Positions 13,301 through 26,400 of a stretch of 64,000 bases of DNA are shown one piece after another; the stretch's first letter is position 1; each line of letters begins with the position of its first letter. The DNA comes from Ixodes scapularis (taxonomy: Eukaryota > Arthropoda > Arachnida > Ixodida > Ixodidae). Made by a program: the position numbers and the translations under genes. The stretch is taken from contig NW_024609846.1 of the NCBI RefSeq assembly GCF_016920785.2, forward strand, positions 83,213,816-83,277,815, given 5' to 3'. The notes under the pieces were generated by a model. It was not told the origin of the DNA, did no database searches, and was given only the letters and a program-made list of their open reading frames with translations.

Positions 13301-14416
13301 AACAATGTTTAGAGTCGCACGCTAAAGCAACTTGAAGAAACAAGTCGTCCAGATACTAGAATTTCAACGAAAACCTTTTGTGAGAGTGGACGTTCAGTAC
13401 GTTTTCTTTGTGAAGGTGCGTAGATTTTTTTTATTGCTTCAAAAACACAATAGGGTGATTTCAGATAAGATCGACCAAAGGATGGCTAGTCGACATTTTC
13501 AAATCAACTGATGTTTTTATATGTTATTGTCTAGTGTCTGGTATGAACGAATCCAAACTTAGTTTTGACTAGAAAAAATACTTGTTGACAGGAAAAATCG
13601 TAAGGCATGAGGTGGTGGACAGTTGCATTAACGCGCACTGATGGAGGGGGCCCGTTTGAGAGTGAATAACTAAAGCGATAACATTAGGAGAACTCTAATA
13701 CGTTTTAGGCGCAAACTATGGGTATAGCTTGCTTGTAATATAAAGTAATCATATTTATTTAAAATTTATTTATTTTTCTAAAAATTGACAAACATGCCTG
13801 CTCGAACGACAAATGGCAAACTTTGGAGGTCTGTATCTCATGAAATAATTTAATCATTATGATATAATTTCCAGATATTATTCTACTAATATATAGCTAA
13901 TATTTAAAAAATAACTAAGGTATCTGTGTGATACAATAGTTAGGATATATTTAGTCAAACATGGAAAAAAAATCAAACAAAGAAAAATTCCGATGCGAAA
14001 AAAAAAACACCACCCTCGATTTTTTTTAAATTTAGGTAACCTGTTATACTCTATTTCGGCATTCATTTCCATTAAAAACATGTTGCATCATTTTATTGAG
14101 AAAGAAGATACAACTCCCCAAAGTAGGGTCCTTTTTCAAAGCCTACACTTAGCAGTGTTTTATACAAGAACTGACTCTGAGTTCCAGTTTCATGAAACCA
14201 ACGCACATCTTTTATATATTTTTATTCAGATGAGGCCAATGATAACTAAAGAAATCGTTCACACTTAAATTAAGGGGAAACTACTGTGTACAAAGAGGTA
14301 TCATATTACGGACTAGTGATCCGAGAAAAGATCATGCAGCCATCGGCCACTAGGAACTTTGTTTACTTTATTCTCCTGCGACACTATATGCTATTCCCTC
14401 TTCCGCTCTACCTTCA

Positions 14417-14452
<36 letters not shown>

Positions 14453-17400
14453 CCCTGATATATATCCAGAACAAAAACATGTTCAAGCATTCCCTTTCTG
14501 CGTGGTAGTGTTCTGTGGCTAGCAAAAATCATTTCCTCGCTAAGCTCACGATTATGGCAAAATAGTTGCCGGAAACCGCAGACGACACTCGTCGCTAGTT
14601 CTGGCAAAACGGCCGATACAATCTTTTTTTCGCATTTCCCCGCTCGCTGTCAAGGACAAGGGGGTTCGCTTCAACCAGCAAAACATGGCCGCCGTCGCCT
14701 GTTTACTGAGCAGTCATGCCTGTCGCCATCTCACTCGCTGGCGTCACGGGCGATAATATCAGGCACAAAGGGGCACACCAACCGGCAGCATTATCCCCAA
14801 ATACTCGAGCCTCGCGTAAATACATAGAGTGTAAACGCTGTCGCCATGTTATCGTAGTAAGACCGCCCCCCCCCCTCCCCCAACGGGGGACTGCAGTACG
14901 CGACGGCGTACTAACACAACGGCGACGATATCGACATCGCGGGCTCCGAATCTTCCCATAGTTCTACTCCACGGGCATTTCTCGAAACGCTTGATATTGT
15001 GTACGCCCGCCTGGAAGGATTTCAGGCGCGTAGTTAAGATAAGGCGGTTCTCCGCGGCAAAAGAAAGCAATTTCACAAAAGCTTAAAAGCGGCGGCGACG
15101 CGTGTGCGGTGAACGCTTGTAGTTTTGGTGTAGACAGGGTGTGTGTGTTCTCGTTGTTGACACCAGCCGGCGATAAGGCACTGCAGGTGGTAGCTCAGTA
15201 CAGCAAGGGCTAATCCGAGTGACCATCAACGTAACCCCACCGCCAACCCCTCGCGAACCGGTCGCCGACATGGCTCAGGCTGTGTCATGAACCACGTGGT
15301 AGAAGCTCGGGTGCTTTCCTATCAGCGCGTGGAGGGACGACAGTGCGATTCCGGAAAGTCTTTTTCGAAGGCCGCTGACCACAATTTTTTGTCTGGAGAC
15401 TTTCCCTCCTTCTTCCTTTGACGTGGATCAAGCTTTGCCGACAGCCTCAGTTGTGACCTCTCTTTTCAAATGTACGTTTGCAGTGAGTGAGCTCCTCAGC
15501 CTCGGACTTGTCACTTGTGCACCCAGTAGTTCTTTCACTTGGCAATTATATGCCATCAGTTGGGGTTTAATTTCTATTATTTATGTATACATTATGAAGA
15601 CGTCCTGGAGCTCCGAACGAGTGTTTTGTGCAGATTACTTTTGCAAACACAAAAATACTATACCAAAGCAGCGGAATTTTCGAAGTGTTGGCGAGTTGGA
15701 CCTAAACTCGTTGAAGCAAATTCTTCCGCCTGACTGTTCCACCAAAGTGAGTGCGACGGACTACCTGTGCTACCATTGCTTCATGCACATCACTAAGGAG
15801 ATCTCGATGCGAAGCTCAGAGCAGTGCCCTGACATATTTGTGCCAGCTGAAGAAGCAATTGAAGATCTAAATCGCAGCATACTACCTACAGATGTGTCGC
15901 CGCTGAGACAACCAAGCGTCGTAAGAAGTCGGGACAGGCCTGCCTATGTCAAGAGAAAGCAGACAGAACTGGAGCAGGTTGCTGTCAAGAATATACGGTC
16001 AAGGCTACGTATTGCGTACGACAGGGACGCACCATCGGGGTCGTCCGAACCAACATGCTCCACATGCACTGAGTGGGTGGACAACTTTCGGCAGGCCTTT
16101 GAAACCGCCACCTCTCTCCGGGAACGTTGTCAACTGCTTACACTCCTGCCGTCAACACTGACGAAGAATGAGGTTCAAAAGATGATTCCACAGGCCTCAA
16201 TGTACCTCATCAGTAAATCGCGAAAACTCAAGGAAAAGCATGGCGTGTGGTATGAGCCGGATCCTTACACGAGGTGCAAGGTGAGCCCTGAGAACCTGTC
16301 TGCTGCCCTAGAGTACTTCACGAAAGACGAGCTACAATGTTCGCGCCAAAGTCCCAACCAGAAGGACGTCATCTCTGTCATGCTCAACGGAGAGAAAACG
16401 TTCGTGCCAAAGCGCTTCATGACACGCTCAATACGAGAGGCCTTCCGTATATACAAAGACAAGCATCCCGATTCCGGCGTTGGGCTAACGAAATTTTATT
16501 CGTTGCGCCCTATAGATGGGTCCAATGTATTCCACACCAGGAAGTGTGCGTTTGTGTGCGCTGCGCCAATTATTATCTTTGTATTGCCGCTCTAGAGAAC
16601 GTTACAGGCTCAACATTCAACACTGGTGAAATGAACTCGGCATTTCTGTGCGACCCAGCAACAGAACTGTGCCTTCAAGGAGACTGTGATCACTGCCCAA
16701 AAGGCCAGTTTCTTATACTCCAGGAACTTGATATCCCGGAGGATGAAGAGATTGTGCTTGCAACATGGGAGTCCGGCGACCTTGTGAAAAAAACTTTGGA
16801 ACCTGAGACTTTCCTAAAAGTCATCCAAGTGACGGTTGGAAGTTGGGTACTTCACAACCATATCCGGCAAACGCAAGGTAAAGCGATCTACGATGAAAAA
16901 CAGTGCATGCAACGCGGGAGCATTGTCTTTCATTTTGACTTTGCTGAAAACTGGACCATCGTGCTTCCTGACGAAGTGCAAGCATATCACTGGAAAAAAA
17001 AAAAAACGTTTCGATATTTACATGTGTAGTGACGACAAGAAAATCTACAAACAGCTTTGCCATCATCAGTGAGGACCTGTGTCACGACGCCGCTCACGCT
17101 TGCTTGGCTCTAGAAAAAGTGAAGGAGTGGGTTGAAGACAACGTTGCGGTATACTCGTACGTGACGTACGTAAGTGACGGCGCCGCCAGTCATTTCAAGA
17201 ATCGCTACCAGCTTCACCAATTTGCAAAGGACGATTGCCCACAAGCCCAGCGGTTATTTTCTGCATCTGGACATGGGAAAAATGCATGTGACGGAGTTGG
17301 CGGACTCGTGAAGCACCAGGCCACGCTGAACAACCTGAGAGAACGTTCAGTAAGCGCAATTCAGACGGCCAGGACAATGGTGAGCGTTCTATCAAAGAAA

Positions 17401-20400
17401 CTGAAAGGCGTGCATCTTGTATATCTGGACGAAAATGAGGTTGTTCGGTATCGTGAACAAAAAAAAGAAGAGTGGCTGACGGTGCGCGCCTTCCCTGGCA
17501 TTCAGTCTTGGCACGCGTGGCGGCTCTGCAAGTCATCAACAGAAGGGACCTGTGACGTATATGTAGCACGGACAGTCGGATCTGCTTGGAAGCAACTTTA
17601 TTAAATGGGTACAGCGAGGAAAACCTTAGCGTAAAGTGCCGAATTTGATTTCCCAAGGACTGCTCATTTTGAATGCAGGGACATCTTATTTATCACATTT
17701 TTCTTCACGGGGTATTTAACCTACTGTTTTTGTTGGTGGTTACTAATAATTTTTATCTGATCACTATAAAAAAAAATCCCAAAATGTTATCCTCGAGCAG
17801 GATAAAATATATCGGCTTGCCACGATTCATTCATACACCGAGAGCATCGAAGCTGCTCCAGTTAGGCACTATGGCATCCGTCACCTGAAATTGTTTGTAA
17901 TCGTAAATACACAGCCAACCTAAATATCTTACTATTATATCTTTGTTTTTGTGTGTGGAAGTAAAGTTATTTATTTTACTCTAGATGTAAAATATACCGG
18001 AAGGTACAACTTCACACTGCATCATCTTTTCTCAAATCATTAGTCTCTAATATGATACCACTTTGTACGCTTATGTAAAATGCTGTATATAGTTTCTCCT
18101 CCCTTTTACTGTGTGACCGATCGCTCTTTTTATCAATGACCTCATCTGAATATATGTATATAAAAGATTTGTGCAAGTTTCATGAAACTGGAACTCAGAG
18201 TCACTTCTTGTATAGGACACTGCTAAGTGTAGGCTTTGAAAAAGGACCCTACTTTGGGGAGTTGTTTCTTCTTTCACAGTGCAATGATGCAACATGTTTT
18301 TAATAGAAATGAATGCCGAAATAGAGTATAACAGGGTACCCAAATTTTTAAAAAATCAAAGGTGGTGTTTTTTTTTTATTCGCATTGGAATTTTTCTTTG
18401 TTTGATTTTTTCCCCATGTTTGCCTAAATATATTGTGACTATTGTGTCACTCAGATACCTTATTTATTTTTTCAATAATAGCCATATATTAGTAAAATAA
18501 TGTCTGCAAGTTATGTAATAATGATTAAATTATTTCATGAGATACATATTTCCAAAGTTTGCCATTTGTCGTTCGAGCAGGCATGTTTGGCAATTTTTAG
18601 AAAACTAAATAAATTTTTAATAAATATTATTACTTTATATTACAAGCAAGTTGTACCCATAGTTTGTTTGTGAAAAGTTTTAAAATTCTCCTAATTTTAT
18701 TGTTTTATTATTCACTTTCAAACTTACCCCCTCCATCAGTGCGCGTTATTGCAACTGTCCACCTCTCCCTGCCTTACGATTTTTTTTGTCTCCAAATTTT
18801 TTTTCTGGTCCAAACTAAGTGTGGATTCGTTTATACCAGACACTAGACAATGTCATATAAAAACATCAGTTGATTTAAAAATGTCGACCAGCCACCCTTT
18901 GGTCGATCTTATCTGAAATCACCCAATATAATATTTCAATAAAAAAACCGCCTGGTCCCGGTATCGAAGAAGGGCCAGGCGGATTTTTTCTGTCTCGCAC
19001 CAGTCACCTAGCTGTGTTTGAATATTTGTGTTTGTCCCTCGTCCCCATTTGTTCCCCTTCTCCAGGAATTATTATTATCATTGTTGTCCAGCTCCCTTGC
19101 ACCTTTGCATTAATTGCATCTAATCATAACTTAAAATGCTTGTTGATGTTAGGCTGGTGGCGGTCGATAAAACGAAGTAACGACTTTAAATAACTCGTTA
19201 CTTTGTTGTGAAGGTACAGAAGGCATTACAAGTAGCGCGATACGTACAAGTTTGCTTTCCTGAAACGGATGACCATGCACATGTTACATCCTCTTCATTT
19301 TCCTACAGTGGAACTGGGTAGTCTTCATCCGAACCATACTGGGTGACATCATCGACGTGAGTAACGCAACCGAGGTGATTGTCCGACGTCCAAAATTCTT
19401 CACCAGACTGGCGGCAATATTCGACAATACCACGAGGTACGGCATTTACGAGTTGCGGCGTCCGAATGATAAAAAGCTGGACATTTTCTTTATGAACTCG
19501 ACTTATCGCTCTAAGTTTCATGTATACTTACGGGAATCGTTAACATGGTACGTTGAAGTTTCTATGTAGATGGATTCTGGCAGTACCTTTGTAACACGAT
19601 GTGAAACTTTTTGAGATCCTGCACTACAACGCGGCCTTCGTACGCGCTCTTTGTAGACCAAATACAGCGTGGACTTGTGGTTCGTCGGCTCTTTCAAGGG
19701 AGCGCATAAATTGGTTTCCTAATATATTGAGATGTAATTTTGCCCAGAAGTGAATCCAGACATTGCATCGTTTTAGTAAATATATATATAAAAAATTCCC
19801 CTAAGTAAACAATAAAAAATATCAAATTTTTTTTAATATGAAAACAACAACAACAACGAAATAACAACAGCATGGCTCGTGCAAACCAATAATAATAATA
19901 AAAAAAAAAGAGCACCATAATCTGCTGTGCTGTTTTTTTTTTGTTTTTTTTTTTTGCCAATTGAAGGGCGTGGCGGGCATCACTTTCGGGAATTGGTGAT
20001 ACCCGCCCTGGCGTCTCCGTCGCCTCAGCTGCACCACGAATTCTAAGACAGCACGTTTGAGCCAAAGGACCTTGCTATGCTAACACACGCACACGCACAC
20101 ACGCACACGCACACGCACACGCACGCACGCACACACACACACACGCGCACACACACACACGCGCACACACACACGCGCGCACACACACACGCATACACGC
20201 ACGCACACACACACACGCGCGCACACACACACACGCGCACACACACACGCGCGCACACACACACACGCATACACGCACGCGCGCACACACACACACATAC
20301 GCGCACACACACACACAAACACGCGCACGCACACACACGCGCACGCACACACGCACACGGACTATTGCGACAGTCACGAGCTATACTTCGTTTCACCTTA

Positions 20401-23400
20401 GGTCCGAGCGCGGCCAATTTACGAGCCGAAGGGCGAATCAAACAACGCAAAAAGCGCAACGTCATGGCGTGCTCTCTGCGCTTCATAGGACTAGCCGGCG
20501 GAGGAGCGCGCACAGAGATACGGCGAATATCGGCTGGTCCTATCAACTGCCAAGAGCACGCCATGACGTTGTGCCTCTTTCGCTGTTTGACTGGCCCTTC
20601 GATCGGCTCGCAACATCTGCCGCGCTCGGACCTAAGCTGAAACGAAGGATAGAGTGAACACATTTCTTGTCATGTTTATGTTTCTACAAACAAGCATAAA
20701 GGATATGTTATACATAGGCGTCGAGCGTAGCAAACGCGGCGTAGCGCAGCGCACACAGATACTGATTGGTCGCAGATGTCGAGTTCCTGCCCGACGGCCA
20801 ATGAAAGGCCCACGTTCTGCGCTACGCTATCCCCGAAGAAAACGCCGCAGCTGCGCATGCGCGCCGCCAGCTTTGTCTGCATAGTTCAAGGTCTTGTGGC
20901 AGATTACGGAGCGCTATCCGGGTGCTTAGTCGGCTGAGGAAACGGTCTACTACAATTCCCCATTGTTTTGAAAACGTAACAAGCACGTTAGTACGTTACT
21001 AATAAAAGTAACGCTCTACCGGTAACATCGTTACTTGTAACGCGTTACCGCCGACACTACAGTGCACAATAGAGAGTTTTCGTAGACCGCGTTTCCCCCT
21101 CCGCTAAGCCCTCCGCAACGAAGAAGCCGCTACTGCGCCTGCGCGCCGATGGCTTTGACTGTAGAGTTCCGGGTTCATCGTGGGTAGCGCCATTTTGAGA
21201 GCGAGAGAGAAAAGGGGAAAGGGTTACCGGCGCTTTCCCCCTTTCTGATTGTGTAGAAAGAGTAAAAGTCCCGGATGAGAGGCTTGGCCGGTGTTGGGTG
21301 TCTGCTGTGCCCAACTTCTTTCGCGCTTTCTTTTCTGTTTTAGACTCACAAACTTAGTTAGAGCCACGGACTTCGATGGCAACAGTCCCCCGGTCATCGG
21401 GACACCATTGCTCGATCATAGGGTGCACGAATAACGACAGAAAGCGTCGAATACCGCCCAAGGACCTCCTAGCTTGCATGGAATACGGCAAGGCACGTGC
21501 GGCTGCAATGTTTTGAAGCTCCACCGCTTTCGGAAGTGATGAACCATTCATAAATTTTTGTTTGCAATAGGCCCATTTCAACGCAGCCGCTTTTAGTAAT
21601 GAACAAGCGATACACGAAACGGGAACCTCAATTAACTTTTGTAAACACCCGGAGCTGCTACATATCGTTTTGCTGCGCCGCTTTTGTCTTGCGTGTCCGT
21701 GTTCTCATATTTCATTGTGGATGAACGACGAAGACGTACTAGATGTGCTTATATCGAACCGCAGGAAGCGTCAAAGCAGCCATGAAATATTTTACTATTT
21801 GATGCAATATTTTGAGTACTAACCTCCAATTTCTATCACTGACACGTTCGCTGCCGCTGTTTCCCCCGTTGCCGCACTGGCGGATGCCATGACTCGAACA
21901 AAGAAACGTACACAATGTGCTCGAAGACGCAGATCGCAACACACGAGTCGTACCCTGGAGCGACTATCCAGCGCTTCAAAGCGCCCAATCAACGAAAATA
22001 AGCCAAAAAACCCACCAGCGGCACTCCAAGGAGCGCAGGGGATCGCTATTCAGGAAAACCGATAGAACTACCTTTTCAACAATTTCTAGCCTCACCCGGC
22101 GGCGGAAATAAGCCTTCAACTAAGTGTTGGAAATGATGGAATCGAGTCAGTCACAACTGCAAATTATCCATATTAAGATAAATTCAGTTACAAAATTTTA
22201 CAAGCTGAAACAGCAATTATCACGAGAAAACTGGCACGTACCTTGCGAGCGTACCCCATGTTCATCGGTGGTACAGCGTTCGGTGCGCGCTCCATTCACA
22301 AGCTGTTCCGAGCACAGTCGAGAAGATGGTGTTGAGGAAATGTCTTTTCGGTTTACGAACGCAACCCACTGCCGCCAAGACCGGGGTCATGTGGAAAGCG
22401 ATGGAGCTTAAAGACATTGCAGCCGCTCTCGCCTTGCCGGATTCATTGCAAGCTACATAGGTCCTTGGGCGGTATTCGACGTTTTCTGTTGTTATTCGTG
22501 CACCCTATGACCGAGCAATGGTGTCCCGATGACCGGGGAACTGTTGCCATCGAAGCCCGTTACTCTAATTAAGTTTGCGAGTTCAAAACAGAAAAGAAAG
22601 CGCGAACGAAGTTGGGCACAGCAGACACCCAACACCGGCCAAGCCTCTCATCCGGGACTTTTACTCTTTCTACACATTCAGAAAGGGGGAAAGCGCCGGT
22701 AGCCCTTTCCCCTTTTCTCTCTTGCCCTCTTTCAGTAAAACGGTCTGTATACCTAGAAAATAGACGTGAAAAACTGGGATTTATTAAAACGAAAAACACT
22801 GGAAGGTGACTAATGCTTCAAAAAAAAACGAGAAAGAAAGCGATGCGCTACTTTTAGCTGAAGTAACGCGTGTCTTTTGAAACTGGGTAACGACTAACGC
22901 GCGCTTAGTTACGTTTTGAGCGAGTAACGAGTAAAGTACTTAAAGGGGCCCACCAACACTTTTTTGACCGGTTTGAAGTTCGCGCTGAAACGGAGCTCCA
23001 TGAAAGCAGGAACACCCAGGAAAAAAAATATTGCAGAAATTCGCAATATTTTGTGAGTTATTAGAAAACTAAATATTGCGGAAAACAACTTTAAATAAGC
23101 AAAACATTGCGCTTCATGACGTAAAATGAAACAGTGTAGCGATTGGAGCAAAGCGTCGGCCCGGGCGATTGGAGCAAAGCGTCGGCCCCACTGATCTGTA
23201 TTGTAATAGGCTGGATCGCGGATCGCGGCGTCGGCAGCTGGGGCCGGGTGTCGCCACCGGCGGCCATTCGTTGACACCAGCCAATGCATGGGACTCTATG
23301 GGAAGGACGAGAAAAAGTGCCGTTTTCCCCTGCTTCTAAGCTGTTCTCGGCACTGAAACTTTTTGGGTGCTTTTCGATAAGCCCGTCAAATAGCTTGCTT

Positions 23401-26400
23401 ACAAACATTAAAACTGACAGCCCTCTCAATTCTTATAAATAAATATTTTGTGGCCGAGAGTGACTCCGCAGTAGTGCAGCTCAATGATGCGAGTTACCTA
23501 GAGTTACCGCGGAGTCGGTGGCGGTTTCGTTGAGTTGGGTTTAGCAGACGACAAGCTCGAAGGCTTTGCAACGTGGAATTCGCTGACTCCGGGAAAGCCG
23601 CTGTCGAGATGGAACTTCTTTGTCATTCATCAACCTCTGGCCTTCCCTGAGGACGGTCTAAATGACGGCAGGTTCCTTTGTTTACTTCATTACGAGAGCA
23701 AGCTTCCCTGCTCAGCCGTAGGTGCTCCGGTACGTTTGATTTTTTTATTCGGCGACCGGACGTTTGACAAATCCCGATTCGATCTCCAAACACCCGACAT
23801 AAGGATCGCAGCGCACAATAAAATACCGGCCTCCGAGCACAGCGTACATGCTTCAATATGTTTAGTTCTGTGCGTTTCTCCCATAGACTTGCGTGTATTG
23901 CCTGGTGTCAAGCAATGGCCGCCGGTGGCGACACCGACGGGCTCCCGATCCGCGATCCAGCCTACTAAAATAGAGATCAGTTTTCGGCCCGGTCGGCTCG
24001 TCGGCCATTAGGCCTAGCTGCAACAACCATCGTAGCTTTGGGATCGGGTTGCCATCATCGATGAATTTACCGGGCTTGTCGGATTTTGAGTGCGGAGCTG
24101 GGCGTCGCGCCGTACGAGGACACTCCACGCAAGCGCCGCGACGCGTCTCTGCCTCGGTCCGCTTCGAGTGCCTCGGAAGACTCGTCTCCCGCAACTCCGC
24201 CACCGGAGCCACCTTGGCGAGTAGGAGCTACATACTGGTGAGCGGCCCCGTTGGGCAAAAGCTGGGTCCTGTCGCCGCACTTCACTCGAACAGTGAAAAG
24301 TCTGTCACAGTACTAAAATAAAAGAAAATAAGGGTTCTCCTGGCTCCTCTTACTGCTTTTAGTTGACCGGGACCGGGGGCGCACAAGTGAAAATACGATG
24401 CGCGTTGTCTGCACTTGTCGTCTGCTCGCAATGGTAGGTCGCGGACGCCGCTGGGAGGCGCGCATGAGCGACAAGGCGTTGTTTTCGCCCTTTTTGAACT
24501 TTACTTTTCAACTTTATTAGCTCTGTAAAAATGACTTGTTAGAGAAATAATGACGGTTAACGTGTGATATACTTTATTTCGCTTCAAAATTCCTGGGACG
24601 GCTCTCGCCAATCACGAAACCCAGAGAATGTGACGTATAGTGAAAGGGAGCGCCGTTATGCGCGCGCATTCGGCACCTCGCGGCGCCACCGTCGGAGGAG
24701 GTGTTTCCGAGTTGTCAAATTAAAATATGATGCGCTAATATTTTCAAACTCTTTTGTTGTCCACTGGTTTTCCGGGACTACTAGCGTGTAGAAACCGCAA
24801 AAAAAAGTCGACGCTCAAATACTGTTGGAGGGCCCCTTTAAGTTAGGTGACAGGTTAAGAGTTCAGGGGAAGCTCATCACACCTCTTTGCACTTCAGCAG
24901 AACGACCGTTGAAGAGGAGGCGATCTCCACTTCATCGTTTGCTCTGCTAGCGTGGATAGAGGTGGAAGGAGTTTCTCCTGAACTCTTAACCTGTCACCGA
25001 CTATAGCAACTTTTGGAGCGAGTATCAAATAACGGTATTTAGTTACTCTTCTAGTGGCATGGACATTTCTACGCTACTGGCCCGTGCGTTTTTCGTCGGC
25101 AGGAAGACGATTGTGGACTACGTGGGCTGGCGGCTCCTGGTGGCCTTCTCGCCGTTCCTGCCGGACGCGTTCCGACCACTGACGTCCCTCACGCTGCGCG
25201 GCAGCGTCAACCTGTTCGCGTCACCGCCGCGCTGGTACTCCTGCTACGAAACGGTGGCTCGCGTGATGCAGTACGCGATATCGGCCGCCTACGCTCATCG
25301 CTACCTCAAGGGCAAGGCCAGAGCCATCAGGAGGGATGTAAGTCCCTTCGCACAAGCACCACGCTGACCGAAAAACACTGCCGAGCGGAGGAGAGAACTG
25401 ACAGCGTACCATGCACTTTCAGACATGTATGATACGCCGCGAGCGTATTTGCAAACGGTAGGCGATACGTGGCACGGCAACGCCGCTCGCGCCAGATTGG
25501 CTACTCCTCGAAAAGGAAGCTGCATTGCCACACATAGCAACGGGCGGTTGCTGCGCCGGCCAGCAGGGGGCGCGTTTTAACCCCCCCCCCTCCCCCCCCC
25601 CCCCTCTCCCCTTCCATTCACGGCGCATCGCGGCGACGACGCGTGCCGCTTCGCGGCGACGTTGCGCGTGTGTATCACTGGGGTGCGTGAATGAGCCGCC
25701 GCAGACTATCGCCGTGAAGCGGCGTGACCGGAAGTTGGGAGAGGGGTTTAAGACGCGCCCCAGCGATATACGGACAACGCCCACTGCCATAGCCTCCTCT
25801 ATACGGAGAAAGCCTGGCACATCGACGACGGAGCCATAGAGCGCGCGGCCGCAGGAAAAAGGAGAGGAGGAGCGCGCCGAACGGTGACCAATATGGTAGC
25901 GCAGAGCAGAAAGGGCAGACCTACACAGCGAGCGCTTGGGTCACGAGCGGCCGCTCCCCGAACCACGCTTGTTTTTGTGTTTTCGTCACCGCCGTTTTCG
26001 TGCTCCGGGAGAAACGGGCGCGGCGATTCGAAAGGGCGCAGGGAGAAACGGGAAAGGGTGGACGTTGAGTTTCTCCTATCCACGACAGCGACAAGAAAAG
26101 AGAGAAAAAAAAAAGATTGTTTTTGCGTTTGGCCGCTCGCTCTTTTGTGGCGCTAGCGGGTAAGGTTCTCTCCGCTCCCGCTTCTCCGCCCCTCCTTTCC
26201 CATTTACGGCGGCCGTCTTTTCACGCGACGCGCCAGGCTTTCTCCGTATAGACCTTTTCACCCTCCGCCGCATGGGCGCTGCCATCTTGGAATCACGTGA
26301 TGCGGCCGCCATTAGGTTGCTTCAACTTGTTGCTCCGCTCTCCCGCCCGCGCCTTGGCGGATGCGTTGAATTCGTGTTTTTCGTCGCGTTTCACCGCGTC

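Larger units (their letters stand above)
21199..22722. mobile_element. Inverted duplication of a THAP-domain transposon fragment
   Basis: Left arm 21199-21530 and right arm 22400-22722 are inverted copies sharing GAGAAAAGGGGAAAGGG, the CCGGCGCTTTCCCCC block, ACACCCAACACCGGCCAAGC, GAACTTCG-like, and a 46-codon THAP start. About 870 bp separate the arms. Either two head-to-head insertions or a foldback derivative of a THAP-bearing (P-element-like) transposon. Confidence 0.7.

Noticed and set aside
20043..20663. Cys-Val and Thr-His rich open frames up to 206 codons
   Set aside because: They translate the CA/CG simple repeat and flanking MITE.
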